Origin: UBA7236 sp964638865
GTDB taxonomy: Bacteria > Bacteroidota > Bacteroidia > Chitinophagales > BACL12
Length of the DNA: 64,000 bases
Assembly (NCBI GenBank): GCA_964638865.1
Contig: CAZXBG010000001.1
Location: 32,619-96,618, forward strand
Direction of reading: 5' to 3'
Shown here: positions 9,901 through 16,864 of the stretch, piece after piece
Layout: the number at the start of each line of letters is the position of its first letter
How positions within the stretch are numbered: the stretch's first letter is position 1
Made by a program: the position numbers and the translations under genes
The notes under the pieces: generated by a model
Told to the model about the DNA's origin: nothing
Database searches by the model: none
The model's input: the letters and a program-made list of their open reading frames with translations, nothing else

Positions 9901-11223
9901 GGAACTCCAATTACAGCAGACAATTGTGGAGTTGCGAGTGTTACCAATAACGCTCCTGCTATTTTTCCTTTAGGTGCTACTACAGTAACCTGGACAGTTA
10001 CAGATATAAATGGTAATGTAATTACTGCAACACAAATTGTAACTGTTACCGGAACACAATCTACTTATTATGCAGATGTTGATGGCGATACTTATGGTGA
10101 TCTTGCTTCTACTACACTTGCATGTTTAACACCAGCAGGATATGTATTAAATAGCACAGATTGTAACGATGGAAATTCAACAATTAATCCGGGTGCTACT
10201 GAAATTTGCAACGGAATTGATGATAATTGTGATGGTACTATTGATGAAGGTGTTGAAACTACATTCTATGCTGACGCTGATGGCGACAGTTATGGCGATG
10301 CGGCTTCTACCACTTTAGCATGTTCAGTTCCTGTAGGATATGTTACAGACAATACAGATTGTAACGATACTAACACTGCGGTTAATCCGGGTGCTACTGA
10401 AATTTGCAACGGAATAGATGATAATTGTGATGGCAATACCGATGATAATGTAATTGAAGCTGCAATTACGCCTGCCGGACCTACAAGTTTCTGTAAGGGA
10501 GGTAATGTTACTTTGAATGCAAATTCAGGTGTAGGATATACTTATCAGTGGAAAAGAAATGGCAATATCATTGCTGCTGCTACAAATGCTTTTTATGCTA
10601 CGAACAAAGCCGGCAGTTATACTGTATCAGTTACAATTCCGGGTGGATGTTCCGATGAATCAGCAATTACAAATATTACTGTTTTATCTACACCAAATCC
10701 AATTGTTACCAATCTTATCGGTACTACTAATTTATGTGGATTAACATCTATTAAATTAAAAGTAAATGGCGGGGCTGGTCTTTCCTATCAATGGCATAGA
10801 AATGGAACACCTATTATAGGTGCAACCAATATAACCTATTTCGTTACTACTGTGGGTAATTATTTTGTAGTGGTTACAAATACTGCAACAGGTTGCAGTA
10901 AAAATTCTGCGCATACTATAATTACTAATTCTTGCAAAGAAACAGATGTAGTGTCAAATAAAGAAGGGATGCAAATTTATCCTAACCCTACCTCTTCAAC
11001 ATTTAATGTTGACCTTACAATAACAAATGCAACAGAAAATACAGCAACAATTATAGTTTACAATATGATTGGTGAAGTAGTATATCAAAATACTGCATCT
11101 GTAATTGATAATAACATGCAAGCTCAGGTTTCACTTGACAATGTTGTTTCAGGCGGAATGTATATAGTTAAAGTAATTGCAGGTAATAAAACATTTGAAA
11201 AGAATGTTGTAATTACAAAGTAA
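6916..11223 (+). CDS. T9SS-secreted multidomain protein with PhoX-like (DUF839) core
   Basis: This 1435-residue secreted mosaic starts with a Sec signal peptide (LLLFGFAMLFQKTYAQ). Residues about 25-360 are a propeller-like region. A MopE-type metal-binding motif (CNSVDDNCDGIVDE) lies at about 366-430. Residues about 434-885 match the PhoX/DUF839 family, with NHEIGST, NGEESGNEGR, LPHLGKAGWEN and RPEDGVWD. Two HYR-like domains follow (about 897-1046), then two more MopE motifs (about 1050-1179) and two Ig-like domains (about 1180-1340). A type A sorting domain (IYPNPTSSTF) starts near 1353 and ends VVITK. PhoX enzymes are Ca/Fe alkaline phosphatases, but phosphatase activity here is inference. 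The protein is expected at the cell surface. A terminator follows directly. Confidence 0.85.
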   Translation: MIKKNHFFLLLFGFAMLFQKTYAQTAFTPGNIVVYRVGSGVGSLVNTGNAVFMDEYTTAGVLVQSVALPTAVSGADKRLIASGTATSEGGLARSADGSCLLLTGYDATPGGATSLSGTTAASVNRVVGIVYANGTVDTKTALTDFASANNPRSAISSNGTDIWVTGGAGGVRYTTAASTTSSDLSSATLANLRVVQIFDNQLYFSTASGTTYRIGTVGTGLPTSGLQTLTHLTGIPNTTGSPYGYFMADLDGVPGVDVIYVADDGANALRKYSLVAGTWTLNGTIGVDADDYRGVTGTVNGSTVTLYCTRKGGSGISGGGEIVTLTDASGYNGAFSGSPVLLFTAATNTAIRGIALAPEAICTPSNWYADADGDNFGDVSVSVSACIAPLGYVADATDCNDADSLVNPSAAEICNSVDDNCDGIVDEDFVNPIISFASSVLAAGLTGPSSSQNPYLTPLKPGVQFTSVLTANDNIGGYTAVGLMDGLGAYDNGDGTFTILVNHEIGSTLGVVRDHGFIGTFVSKWIVNIADLSVVSGSDLMQNAFVWNTTTNSYDPASAAFSRFCSADLPVESAFYNAVSGNGTQERIFMNGEESGNEGRQFAHIVTGPNAGNSYELPHLGKAGWENSVANPTMQDKTIVAELDDNTTNGQVYFYIGTKTNSGIEIDKAGLTNGNIFGVIVSGLGTESSLSVPAPGTAFSLTNLGSVQNLTGATLNTNSITAGVTNFLRPEDGVWDLNDASIFYFVTTNSFTAPSRLWKLDFTDITNPELGGTITALLEGTEGQKMFDNITIDNYGNLIIQEDPGNQKYLARIWEYNIATDALIEIAKHDDSRFIVGGANYLTQDEESSGIIDVSSILGPGMFLIDDQAHYAITGEVVEGGQLLVMYNPDSETGIYTATDTVNLNTNTACSATGASLGTPITSDNCMVASVTNDAPAAFPLGTTTVTWTVTDAYGNMTTGTQIVIVTDAVLPTITAPAAISIAADITCSATGVVLGTPITADNCGVASVTNNAPAIFPLGATTVTWTVTDINGNVITATQIVTVTGTQSTYYADVDGDTYGDLASTTLACLTPAGYVLNSTDCNDGNSTINPGATEICNGIDDNCDGTIDEGVETTFYADADGDSYGDAASTTLACSVPVGYVTDNTDCNDTNTAVNPGATEICNGIDDNCDGNTDDNVIEAAITPAGPTSFCKGGNVTLNANSGVGYTYQWKRNGNIIAAATNAFYATNKAGSYTVSVTIPGGCSDESAITNITVLSTPNPIVTNLIGTTNLCGLTSIKLKVNGGAGLSYQWHRNGTPIIGATNITYFVTTVGNYFVVVTNTATGCSKNSAHTIITNSCKETDVVSNKEGMQIYPNPTSSTFNVDLTITNATENTATIIVYNMIGEVVYQNTASVIDNNMQAQVSLDNVVSGGMYIVKVIAGNKTFEKNVVITK
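10063..10446 (+). repeat. Tandem duplication of the MopE-motif coding unit
   Basis: Two consecutive units of about 195 bp (10063-10250 and 10258-10446) encode the second and third MopE motifs. They are nearly identical over stretches, for example GGTGCTACTGAAATTTGCAA at about 10190 and about 10388. This indicates recent duplication inside the gene. The first motif, at about 8013-8206, is more diverged. Confidence 0.7.
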
Positions 11224-11249
11224 TTTGATTTAGAAATACATGTTAGTGT

Positions 11250-11287
11250 AACCCGCAGGTATTAAACCCTGCGGGTTTTTTGTTTTA
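11250..11287 (+). terminator. Rho-independent terminator
   Basis: A 10-bp perfect stem AACCCGCAGG / CCTGCGGGTT with an 8-nt loop is followed by a T-rich tail. It sits 27 nt after the stop of the PhoX-like gene. The 11288-11417 remainder shows no gene. Confidence 0.9.
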
Positions 11288-11417
11288 GCTATTTGAATAA
11301 GATAAACTGAAAACGCTATTTCGTAAAAGCATTACCGAATTCCAAAAAAAAATAATGATCATGTAAGGAACTGTGAAACAGCAAATTAAAAATTAAATAA
11401 GTGCAATGCAATATGCA

Positions 11418-12341
11418 CTACAAACAAGTAACCAAATCTGCATACCACTGCAAAGTCCAGTTGGTAGAAGAATAGAAATTATCTGTTGATCCACCCGGTC
11501 CGTATACATAACCCGGTGTTATTTCGCTATATCCAAAATCGGCATAAGGTGTGCAGTCAAAATTTTCCTGAGCACCTGTCCAGGTTTCTATTGTTACGGG
11601 GCCGTCAAACATACTCGGATCCATTACAAATTTTTTGAGCTGATGTGCATCCCGCACTGTTACAAGTGGAGCAACGTGATACCACCAATACACACAACAA
11701 TCACCTGCATCAACTGCAAGATAACCTGTAGCACCTTCATAACTAAATACCTTTTCGCAGGAATATCCAAATTCATTTTCCATAATCTGACGCATTTTAT
11801 GGGCGCGGGCATAACAACCATCCACTACATATTGAAAGGTTATGCAATAATCTATTGTAGCGGTTCCGGTAGCACAACCCTGCTGTTTAAAGTATTCGAA
11901 CATTTCATTCAGGGTCTCCATATCAGGAACTATTTTTTTGATAGTTGCAGGAGGTGGAACTATAACTTTGGCATTATTGAAATTTTGTATGTCTTCAGCC
12001 GATGCCTTTTGCGCTGCAGTAATGGTTACAACCGGCAACTGTTCGTTTTCCGTAAAGACTCTTAAAGGCGATTTAGCTAGTTGATTATCGTCTAACATAC
12101 TTTTTATGGTTTCAAAGTCGGGGTTGTTTTTTGGCAGGTCGAATATGCGTGGAGATTCGTAAAAACGCACCTGAATGGAAGCCCCGTCTGGTGATTCGCG
12201 GTAATAGGCCGGCGTAAAAAGTTTATAATCTGCAACGGCAATAGTTTGAGGCGGATCTGTGTTAAAGTCCGAAGAACGTTGACATCCGTAAAATAAAAAA
12301 GATGTCAAAAGGAGCAATGTGGAAAGGCGTAAAAGTTTCAT
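11418..12341 (-). CDS. Protein-glutaminase-like lipoprotein
   Basis: The predicted lipoprotein (307 residues; lipobox ending FYGC, Cys20) has a C-terminal domain strongly resembling secreted protein-glutaminase of Chryseobacterium, which deamidates glutamine side chains in proteins. The family Cys-His-Asp triad is visible: DGCYARAHKMRQI with Cys176, YHVAPLV with His222 and VMDPS with Asp241. The CEKVFSY and CCVYWWYH cysteines match too. Residues 21-150 would correspond to the inhibitory propeptide. The known enzyme is released, whereas a lipobox predicts membrane anchoring. It is a single gene with no evident operon partner. Activity is inferred from the triad. Confidence 0.75.
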   Translation of the reverse strand: MKLLRLSTLLLLTSFLFYGCQRSSDFNTDPPQTIAVADYKLFTPAYYRESPDGASIQVRFYESPRIFDLPKNNPDFETIKSMLDDNQLAKSPLRVFTENEQLPVVTITAAQKASAEDIQNFNNAKVIVPPPATIKKIVPDMETLNEMFEYFKQQGCATGTATIDYCITFQYVVDGCYARAHKMRQIMENEFGYSCEKVFSYEGATGYLAVDAGDCCVYWWYHVAPLVTVRDAHQLKKFVMDPSMFDGPVTIETWTGAQENFDCTPYADFGYSEITPGYVYGPGGSTDNFYSSTNWTLQWYADLVTCL

Positions 12342-12500
12342 TGGTTAGTATTTATGAAGTAAATATAAACTGATAATTCGAGTTTTAAAATGATATTAAC
12401 AAAATAAGTCTGTTTGATCCCGGTAAGATTGCACCGTTTTTCATTAGATTCTGCATTTCCCTGCAATCATACTCCCCTAATTTTAACAAGTTTTAATTTC

Positions 12501-12508
12501 TAATTTTA
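12501..12508 (+). promoter_or_regulatory. Predicted -7 box of the MBL hydrolase gene (leaderless)
   Basis: TAATTTTA (one base from TAnnTTTG) lies exactly 4 nt before the ATG at 12513, the same geometry as purD, glcD and tetR. No good -33 TTG is present, so support is moderate. Confidence 0.4.
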
Positions 12509-12512
12509 CATC

Positions 12513-13346
12513 ATGTCTGTTTTTATTGCATCGCTCAACAGTGGAAGTAATGGTAATTGTTATTATATCGGCAACAGTGATGAAGCTGTGCTGATAGATG
12601 CAGGATTAAGTGCCCGGGAAACCTTGTTTCGCATGCAACAACTCGGACTGGATGCAGGCAAACTAAAAGCGATATTTATTTCCCACGAACACACTGATCA
12701 TATTAGCGGTCTGGAGCAACTGCATAAAAAATTAAATATTCCCGTTTTTATCACCCCCAAAACAAGAAGAAACAGCCGGCTGAAATTGAACCCTGAACTG
12801 GTAAATACATTTACCAAAAATGACCCTGTTTGCATTGGAGAACTGCGTATTATTCCCTTCAGCAAAAGTCATGATGCAAATGATCCGCATAGCTTTTTGG
12901 TTACTTGTGACAATATTCAGGTGGGTGTTTTCACCGATATCGGGTACCCATGCGAAGAGGTAATTCATTATTTCAGACAATGTGATGCTGTTTTTTTAGA
13001 AAGTAATTATTGCGAAAAAATGCTGGAGGAAGGAAATTATCCTCGTTTTTTAAAAAACCGCATAAGTGGCAAAAAAGGCCATTTAAGTAATACGCAGGCA
13101 CTGGAATTATTCCTACAACACCGGAACCGGAATGCAAAACTCCTCTTGTTATCTCATCTTTCAAAAAATAATAATGCGCCCGAAACCGCACTTGCACTTT
13201 TTAAACCGCATCTTGGTAAAGTAAAAATAGTTGTTGCCGGACGCGAAGCAGCTACGGAACTATTTACTCTGCCTGGTCAAAAATCGAAAGATGCTATTCC
13301 CTTGCAGCTATTCAGCAAACCTGCAGAACAGTTATTCTTGTTTTAG
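12513..13346 (+). CDS. MBL-fold metallohydrolase, YycJ/WalJ-like
   Basis: This is a 277-residue metallo-beta-lactamase-fold protein of the YycJ/WalJ group, which are probable nucleases. The N-terminus SLNSGSNGNCYYIG is typical. The metal motif HEHTDH is at residues 58-63, with later ligands in KSHD (about 114), DIG (about 143) and the C-terminal LLLSHLS. It has no signal peptide, so it is cytoplasmic. In Firmicutes WalJ is linked to cell-wall regulation and DNA repair. No walRK genes are nearby, so the role here is open. Confidence 0.85.
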   Translation: MSVFIASLNSGSNGNCYYIGNSDEAVLIDAGLSARETLFRMQQLGLDAGKLKAIFISHEHTDHISGLEQLHKKLNIPVFITPKTRRNSRLKLNPELVNTFTKNDPVCIGELRIIPFSKSHDANDPHSFLVTCDNIQVGVFTDIGYPCEEVIHYFRQCDAVFLESNYCEKMLEEGNYPRFLKNRISGKKGHLSNTQALELFLQHRNRNAKLLLLSHLSKNNNAPETALALFKPHLGKVKIVVAGREAATELFTLPGQKSKDAIPLQLFSKPAEQLFLF

Positions 13347-13441
13347 GGTGCCTTTTTGCTCAGTGTGGGATTTCGAACTTAACTAAGTTAACACATTAGT
13401 TATTAGCTACTGCTCGGTAATATTTTTGTCCCTCCCATTTG

Positions 13442-13449
13442 TATCTTTG
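13442..13449 (+). promoter_or_regulatory. Predicted pepP -7 box
   Basis: TATCTTTG is a perfect TAnnTTTG. It lies 21 nt before the pepP ATG, giving a short leader of about 15-17 nt. A properly spaced -33 TTG is missing (the nearest, 13426-13428, is only 13 nt away). Confidence 0.55.
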
Positions 13450-13470
13450 AGCGGTACAAAACGTTAACTG

Positions 13471-14787
13471 ATGAAATACCTACCAATAGACGCTCAGCTA
13501 TTCATATCGAACAGGACAAAATTTACTGCAGCATTAAAACCCAACAGCATTGCCATTTTTCACAGCAACGACGAAATGCCCACCAATGCAGACCAGTTTC
13601 ACCCATTCAAACAAAACAGCGATATATTTTATTTAAGTGGAATTGATCAGGAGGATACCATTCTGTTTTTATACCCTGATTGTCCCATCCCAAAGTACCG
13701 TGAGGCTATTTTTCTTAAAAAAACCAATGCGCATATAGCAGTTTGGGAAGGACATAAATATACCGAACAGGAAGCAACAGCTGCAAGTGGAATTACTACT
13801 ATTCAATGGAGGGAAGAATTTTCTGCTATGTTTAATATGTTGATGAATCATGCGGAAAATATTTATCTCAATTCTAATGAAAATGACCGAGCATCAATTT
13901 TAGTGCCTTCACGAGATGCAAGATTTACGCAGGAAACGAAAATTCGATTCCCATTACACAATTTTTATCGCAGTGCACCAATCATGGCAACATTGCGAAG
14001 CAGTAAAAATGAATTCGAAAAAGAATTAGTTCAAATAGCTTGCGACATTACTACAGGTGCATTTAAAAGAGTAATGAAATTTGTGAAGCCGGGAGTAATG
14101 GAATTTGAAGTAGAGGCAGAAATATTACATGAATTTATTCGCAACCGCGCATCGCGTCTTGCTTATGGGAGTATAATTGCCAGTGGTGCAAATGCCTGCG
14201 TATTGCACTATGTAGATAACAATCTGGAATGTAAGGACGGTGATCTTATATTAATGGATTTTGGTGCGGAATATGCAAATTATTGTGCTGATCTTACAAG
14301 AACAATTCCTGTTAACGGACGATTTACGCCGCGCCAAAAAGACGTGTATAATGCAGTATTACGCGTGCAAAAAGAAGCAATTAAAATGATGCATGTAGGA
14401 ATGATATTAAAAGAATTTAACAGTGAAGTTGGAAAAGTAATGGAGAGTGAATTATTGGGGCTAGGATTAATAAGCACAGTGGATATTAAAAATCAAGATC
14501 CTGAAAATCCGGCATACAAAAAATATTTTATGCATGGAACAGGTCATCATTTGGGATTGGATGTGCATGATATTGGAGATCATTACGCACCACTTCCCTC
14601 CGGCGCAATTTTAACCTGCGAACCCGGTATTTATATTCCGGAAGAAAATATTGGCGTGCGTATCGAAAATGATATTATGATAACCGACTCAGGAAAATAT
14701 GATTTTATGAAAGATTGTCCTGCTGAGGTGGAGGAAATTGAAGAATATATGAACCATTTTCAGAATGCAGATTTTGTTTCAATATAA
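13471..14787 (+). CDS. pepP: Xaa-Pro aminopeptidase (aminopeptidase P)
   Basis: This M24B metallopeptidase removes N-terminal residues preceding proline. The 438-residue length is normal for the family. The N-terminal creatinase-like domain occupies residues about 1-165. The C-terminal pita-bread domain has the dinuclear metal ligands in MDFGAEYANYCADLTR, HGTGHHLGLDVHD, EPGIYIP and VRIENDIMIT. It has no signal peptide, so it is cytoplasmic. It appears to be transcribed alone; the toxin-antitoxin pair begins 27 nt downstream and could be co-transcribed. Confidence 0.93.
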   Translation: MKYLPIDAQLFISNRTKFTAALKPNSIAIFHSNDEMPTNADQFHPFKQNSDIFYLSGIDQEDTILFLYPDCPIPKYREAIFLKKTNAHIAVWEGHKYTEQEATAASGITTIQWREEFSAMFNMLMNHAENIYLNSNENDRASILVPSRDARFTQETKIRFPLHNFYRSAPIMATLRSSKNEFEKELVQIACDITTGAFKRVMKFVKPGVMEFEVEAEILHEFIRNRASRLAYGSIIASGANACVLHYVDNNLECKDGDLILMDFGAEYANYCADLTRTIPVNGRFTPRQKDVYNAVLRVQKEAIKMMHVGMILKEFNSEVGKVMESELLGLGLISTVDIKNQDPENPAYKKYFMHGTGHHLGLDVHDIGDHYAPLPSGAILTCEPGIYIPEENIGVRIENDIMITDSGKYDFMKDCPAEVEEIEEYMNHFQNADFVSI

Positions 14788-14814
14788 AAATTGTTAATTT
14801 TATTGTACAAAAAT

Positions 14815-15045
14815 ATGAAGGCTTTAAGCATAAAAATATCAGAACTAGAATACAATAAGTTCAGAATAGTAAAAGAAAGACTGACTTTTACCGAGTTTGT
14901 TGAAATTATTAGCAAAAAATTACTGCGACAATCATTAATTAAGAGCATTGAAATGTCAGAAAAATATGGATTGTCTGACATGAGTATGGATGAAATTTCG
15001 GCAGAAGTTAAAGCAGTAAGAAAAAATGCAAAAAATCGTAATTGA
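14815..15045 (+). CDS. Antitoxin-like small protein of a PIN-toxin pair
   Basis: The 76-residue protein starts at ATG 14815 (MKALSIKISE), which is preferred over an upstream TTG. The N-terminus resembles a ribbon-helix-helix-type beta strand followed by helices. The C-terminal part (LSDMSMDEISAEVKAVRKNAKN) is typical of antitoxins paired with COG1569-type PIN toxins. It overlaps the toxin start by 20 nt, implying translational coupling. It is intact, whereas its partner is interrupted. The family is recognised by context more than by a definite motif. Confidence 0.7.
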   Translation: MKALSIKISELEYNKFRIVKERLTFTEFVEIISKKLLRQSLIKSIEMSEKYGLSDMSMDEISAEVKAVRKNAKNRN

Positions 15046-15445
15046 TACAAATGTGATGGTTTCGGCACTTATTCAAAAGAATTATCCATTTCTTATAATA
15101 AATGATCTTTTTATTGAAAATAAGTTTCAGCTTTGTGTTTCTGAAGCATTGTTACAAGAATATTATTCTGTTTATAATCGTCCAAAATTTAATAAATATA
15201 AAGATTTTAATAATAATGCAAAAAATTTAATCTCTGATATTGAAATAAAATCTGTTTATTATACAGTCACAATTAGATTATCAATTATCGATGACGATGC
15301 CGACAATAGGCTTCTGGAATTAGCTGAAATATCGAATGCTGATTACTTAATCACTTGAAATACGAATGAATTTTTATTTAGTAATTACAAAAAAACAAAA
15401 ATTGTTACCCCCAAAGATTACTGGGAAAATTACAAACCAGAATAA
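15026..15445 (+). pseudogene. PIN-domain toxin interrupted by an in-frame TGA
   Basis: The gene opens with MQKIVIDTNVMVSALI (catalytic Asp7) and continues with LLQEYYSVYNRPKF and DDDADNRLLELAEISNADYLIT, a COG1569/PIN_3-type RNase. A TGA at 15356-15358 stops it after 110 residues. The same frame continues without a shift as NTNEFLFSNYKKTKIVTPKD to TAA at 15443-15445, the expected C-terminus. Family members usually read LITGN here, so one GGA-to-TGA change explains the lesion. The truncated form lacks the last strand of the fold and is probably inactive. A sequencing or consensus error is possible. Confidence 0.85.
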
Positions 15446-15491
15446 ATTTAAAAAACTAATTACCTGCTACACAACAATTAATGAGTAACTA

Positions 15492-16577
15492 ATGGAATCG
15501 ATAGATTATTATAAAGTTCTGGGTCTTGAAAGAGGAGTTAATGATAGCGACATTAAAAAGGCGTTTACAGAGCTTTCGAAAAAATATCACCCCGACTTTA
15601 ATCCAAATGACATTTCAGCAAAAATTAAATTTCAACAAATCAATGAAGCAAACGAAGTGTTATCTGACTCTGAGAAAAGAAAAAAATATGATGAATTCGG
15701 GAAGGATTGGCAACAGGCTGTAGATTTTGAAAAATCGAATGATCAAAGTCATCAATATTACCAACAAACCGAAAGTTTTGAAGGTCAAAATTATTTCATT
15801 AAAAATTTACCCAACATACTTACTTTATTTAATTTATTTCTTGGCTGCATGGCTATCGTGTATCTGTTTAACGATCACATGGTAATTATGAGTGGTGAAA
15901 GAGAAATGTTTATAGATATGGGCCAAATTGCCTTGGCTAGTTATTGTGTTTTCACAGCTGCAATCATCGATTTTTTTGATGGATTTGTTGCGCGTCTTTT
16001 AAAAGCACAAAGTGAATTTGGAAAGCAGTTAGATTCACTTGCCGATATGGTTACCTTTGGATTAGTTCCCGGTTTAATTATGTATGAATTAATTGCCCGC
16101 TCTTATTATGCAAATTACAGTGCTTTTGATTATCCGGTATTATTTTATGCTGCTGGTTTTGCAGTTACCATTTTTGCAGCAGTGCGGCTTGCAAAATTTA
16201 ATTTGGACAAAAGACAAACTTCAGAATTCAGGGGATTACCTAGCCCATCAATGGCTATGATCGTGATGTCGTTACCACTCATTATTTTGCGTGATGAAAT
16301 GCAATTAACGGAACTGCTTTCCAATAGCTGGTTTCTTTATGGCATTGTTGCCTTGTTAAGTTATTTGATGGTGAGTGATATACCTATGTTAAGTCTGAAG
16401 ATTAAATCTTTCAAATTTGAAGAAAATCAATGGTTATTCGCACTTATTCTAATATCCATAGCAATTATTTTTATGGGTATATTTATTTTCCATATTATGT
16501 TTTCAATTATTCCAATTGTATTAATTTTATATATTTTAATTTCACTAACAAAAAATATCAACGAAAATGGCATATAA
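15492..16577 (+). CDS. pssA: J-domain fused to CDP-diacylglycerol-serine O-phosphatidyltransferase
   Basis: Residues 4-70 are a full DnaJ/CbpA J-domain with HPD at 33-35 and the CbpA-like run KKYDEFGKDW. A short Gln-rich linker (about 74-99) replaces the G/F region. Residues about 100-361 are a complete phosphatidylserine synthase, starting NYFIKNLPNILTLFN as Bacteroidota PssA does. The CDP-alcohol phosphotransferase motif is intact: D160, D163-G164, A167-R168, G177, D181, D185. About eight membrane segments follow. PssA makes phosphatidylserine, the precursor of phosphatidylethanolamine. No ATG, GTG or TTG in frame exists near the normal PssA start, so the enzyme can only be made as the fusion. 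It overlaps purS by 11 nt. Whether the J-domain recruits DnaK to the membrane is unknown. Confidence 0.85.
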   Translation: MESIDYYKVLGLERGVNDSDIKKAFTELSKKYHPDFNPNDISAKIKFQQINEANEVLSDSEKRKKYDEFGKDWQQAVDFEKSNDQSHQYYQQTESFEGQNYFIKNLPNILTLFNLFLGCMAIVYLFNDHMVIMSGEREMFIDMGQIALASYCVFTAAIIDFFDGFVARLLKAQSEFGKQLDSLADMVTFGLVPGLIMYELIARSYYANYSAFDYPVLFYAAGFAVTIFAAVRLAKFNLDKRQTSEFRGLPSPSMAMIVMSLPLIILRDEMQLTELLSNSWFLYGIVALLSYLMVSDIPMLSLKIKSFKFEENQWLFALILISIAIIFMGIFIFHIMFSIIPIVLILYILISLTKNINENGI

Positions 16578-16818
16578 GGCGGAAATTGATGTAATGCCCT
16601 TAAAAGAATTGCTTGACCCAAAAGGGAAAGCAGTGGCAGGTAATATGAAAAATATTAACCTGAACTCTATACAGGATGTGCGCATCGGCAAACATATACA
16701 ATTGCATATCGAAGCGGAATCTGATGCGCAAGCAAAACAAATTGCGGAAGAGGCTTGTAAAAAATTACTTGCCAATCCTATTATGGAGAGTTATACTTTT
16801 ACTATCCATAAAGTGTAA
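16567..16818 (+). CDS. purS: Phosphoribosylformylglycinamidine synthase subunit PurS
   Basis: PurS bridges PurL and PurQ in the three-part FGAM synthase of purine biosynthesis. The 83-residue sequence has the family pattern: MAYKAEIDVMPLKELLDPKG, then the VRIGKHIQLHIEAES strand and ANPIMESYTF near the end. Its start overlaps the 3' end of the J-PssA gene by 11 nt, so translation is probably coupled. purL and purQ are not in this window; purD lies elsewhere in it, on the other strand. Confidence 0.9.
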   Translation: MAYKAEIDVMPLKELLDPKGKAVAGNMKNINLNSIQDVRIGKHIQLHIEAESDAQAKQIAEEACKKLLANPIMESYTFTIHKV

Positions 16819-16864
16819 TATTGTTTAAAGGATGAAATCACATCCTTACTAATTTGTTTTTATC

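Noticed and set aside
10063..10446. Assembly duplication of the MopE units
   Set aside because: The units differ at several internal positions and both stay in frame, so a true tandem duplication is more likely than a collapsed or duplicated read.
13347..13470. tRNA or small RNA in the MBL-pepP gap
   Set aside because: The short palindrome TTAACTAAGTTAAC does not fold into a cloverleaf and no T-loop consensus is present. No tRNA was found anywhere in the window.
15356..15358. TGA read as glycine (alternative code) or selenocysteine
   Set aside because: Other genes, for example ftsH and fadN, end normally at TGA. The stop replaces Gly rather than Cys/Sec and no SECIS-like structure or Sec genes are seen. 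A point mutation is simpler.
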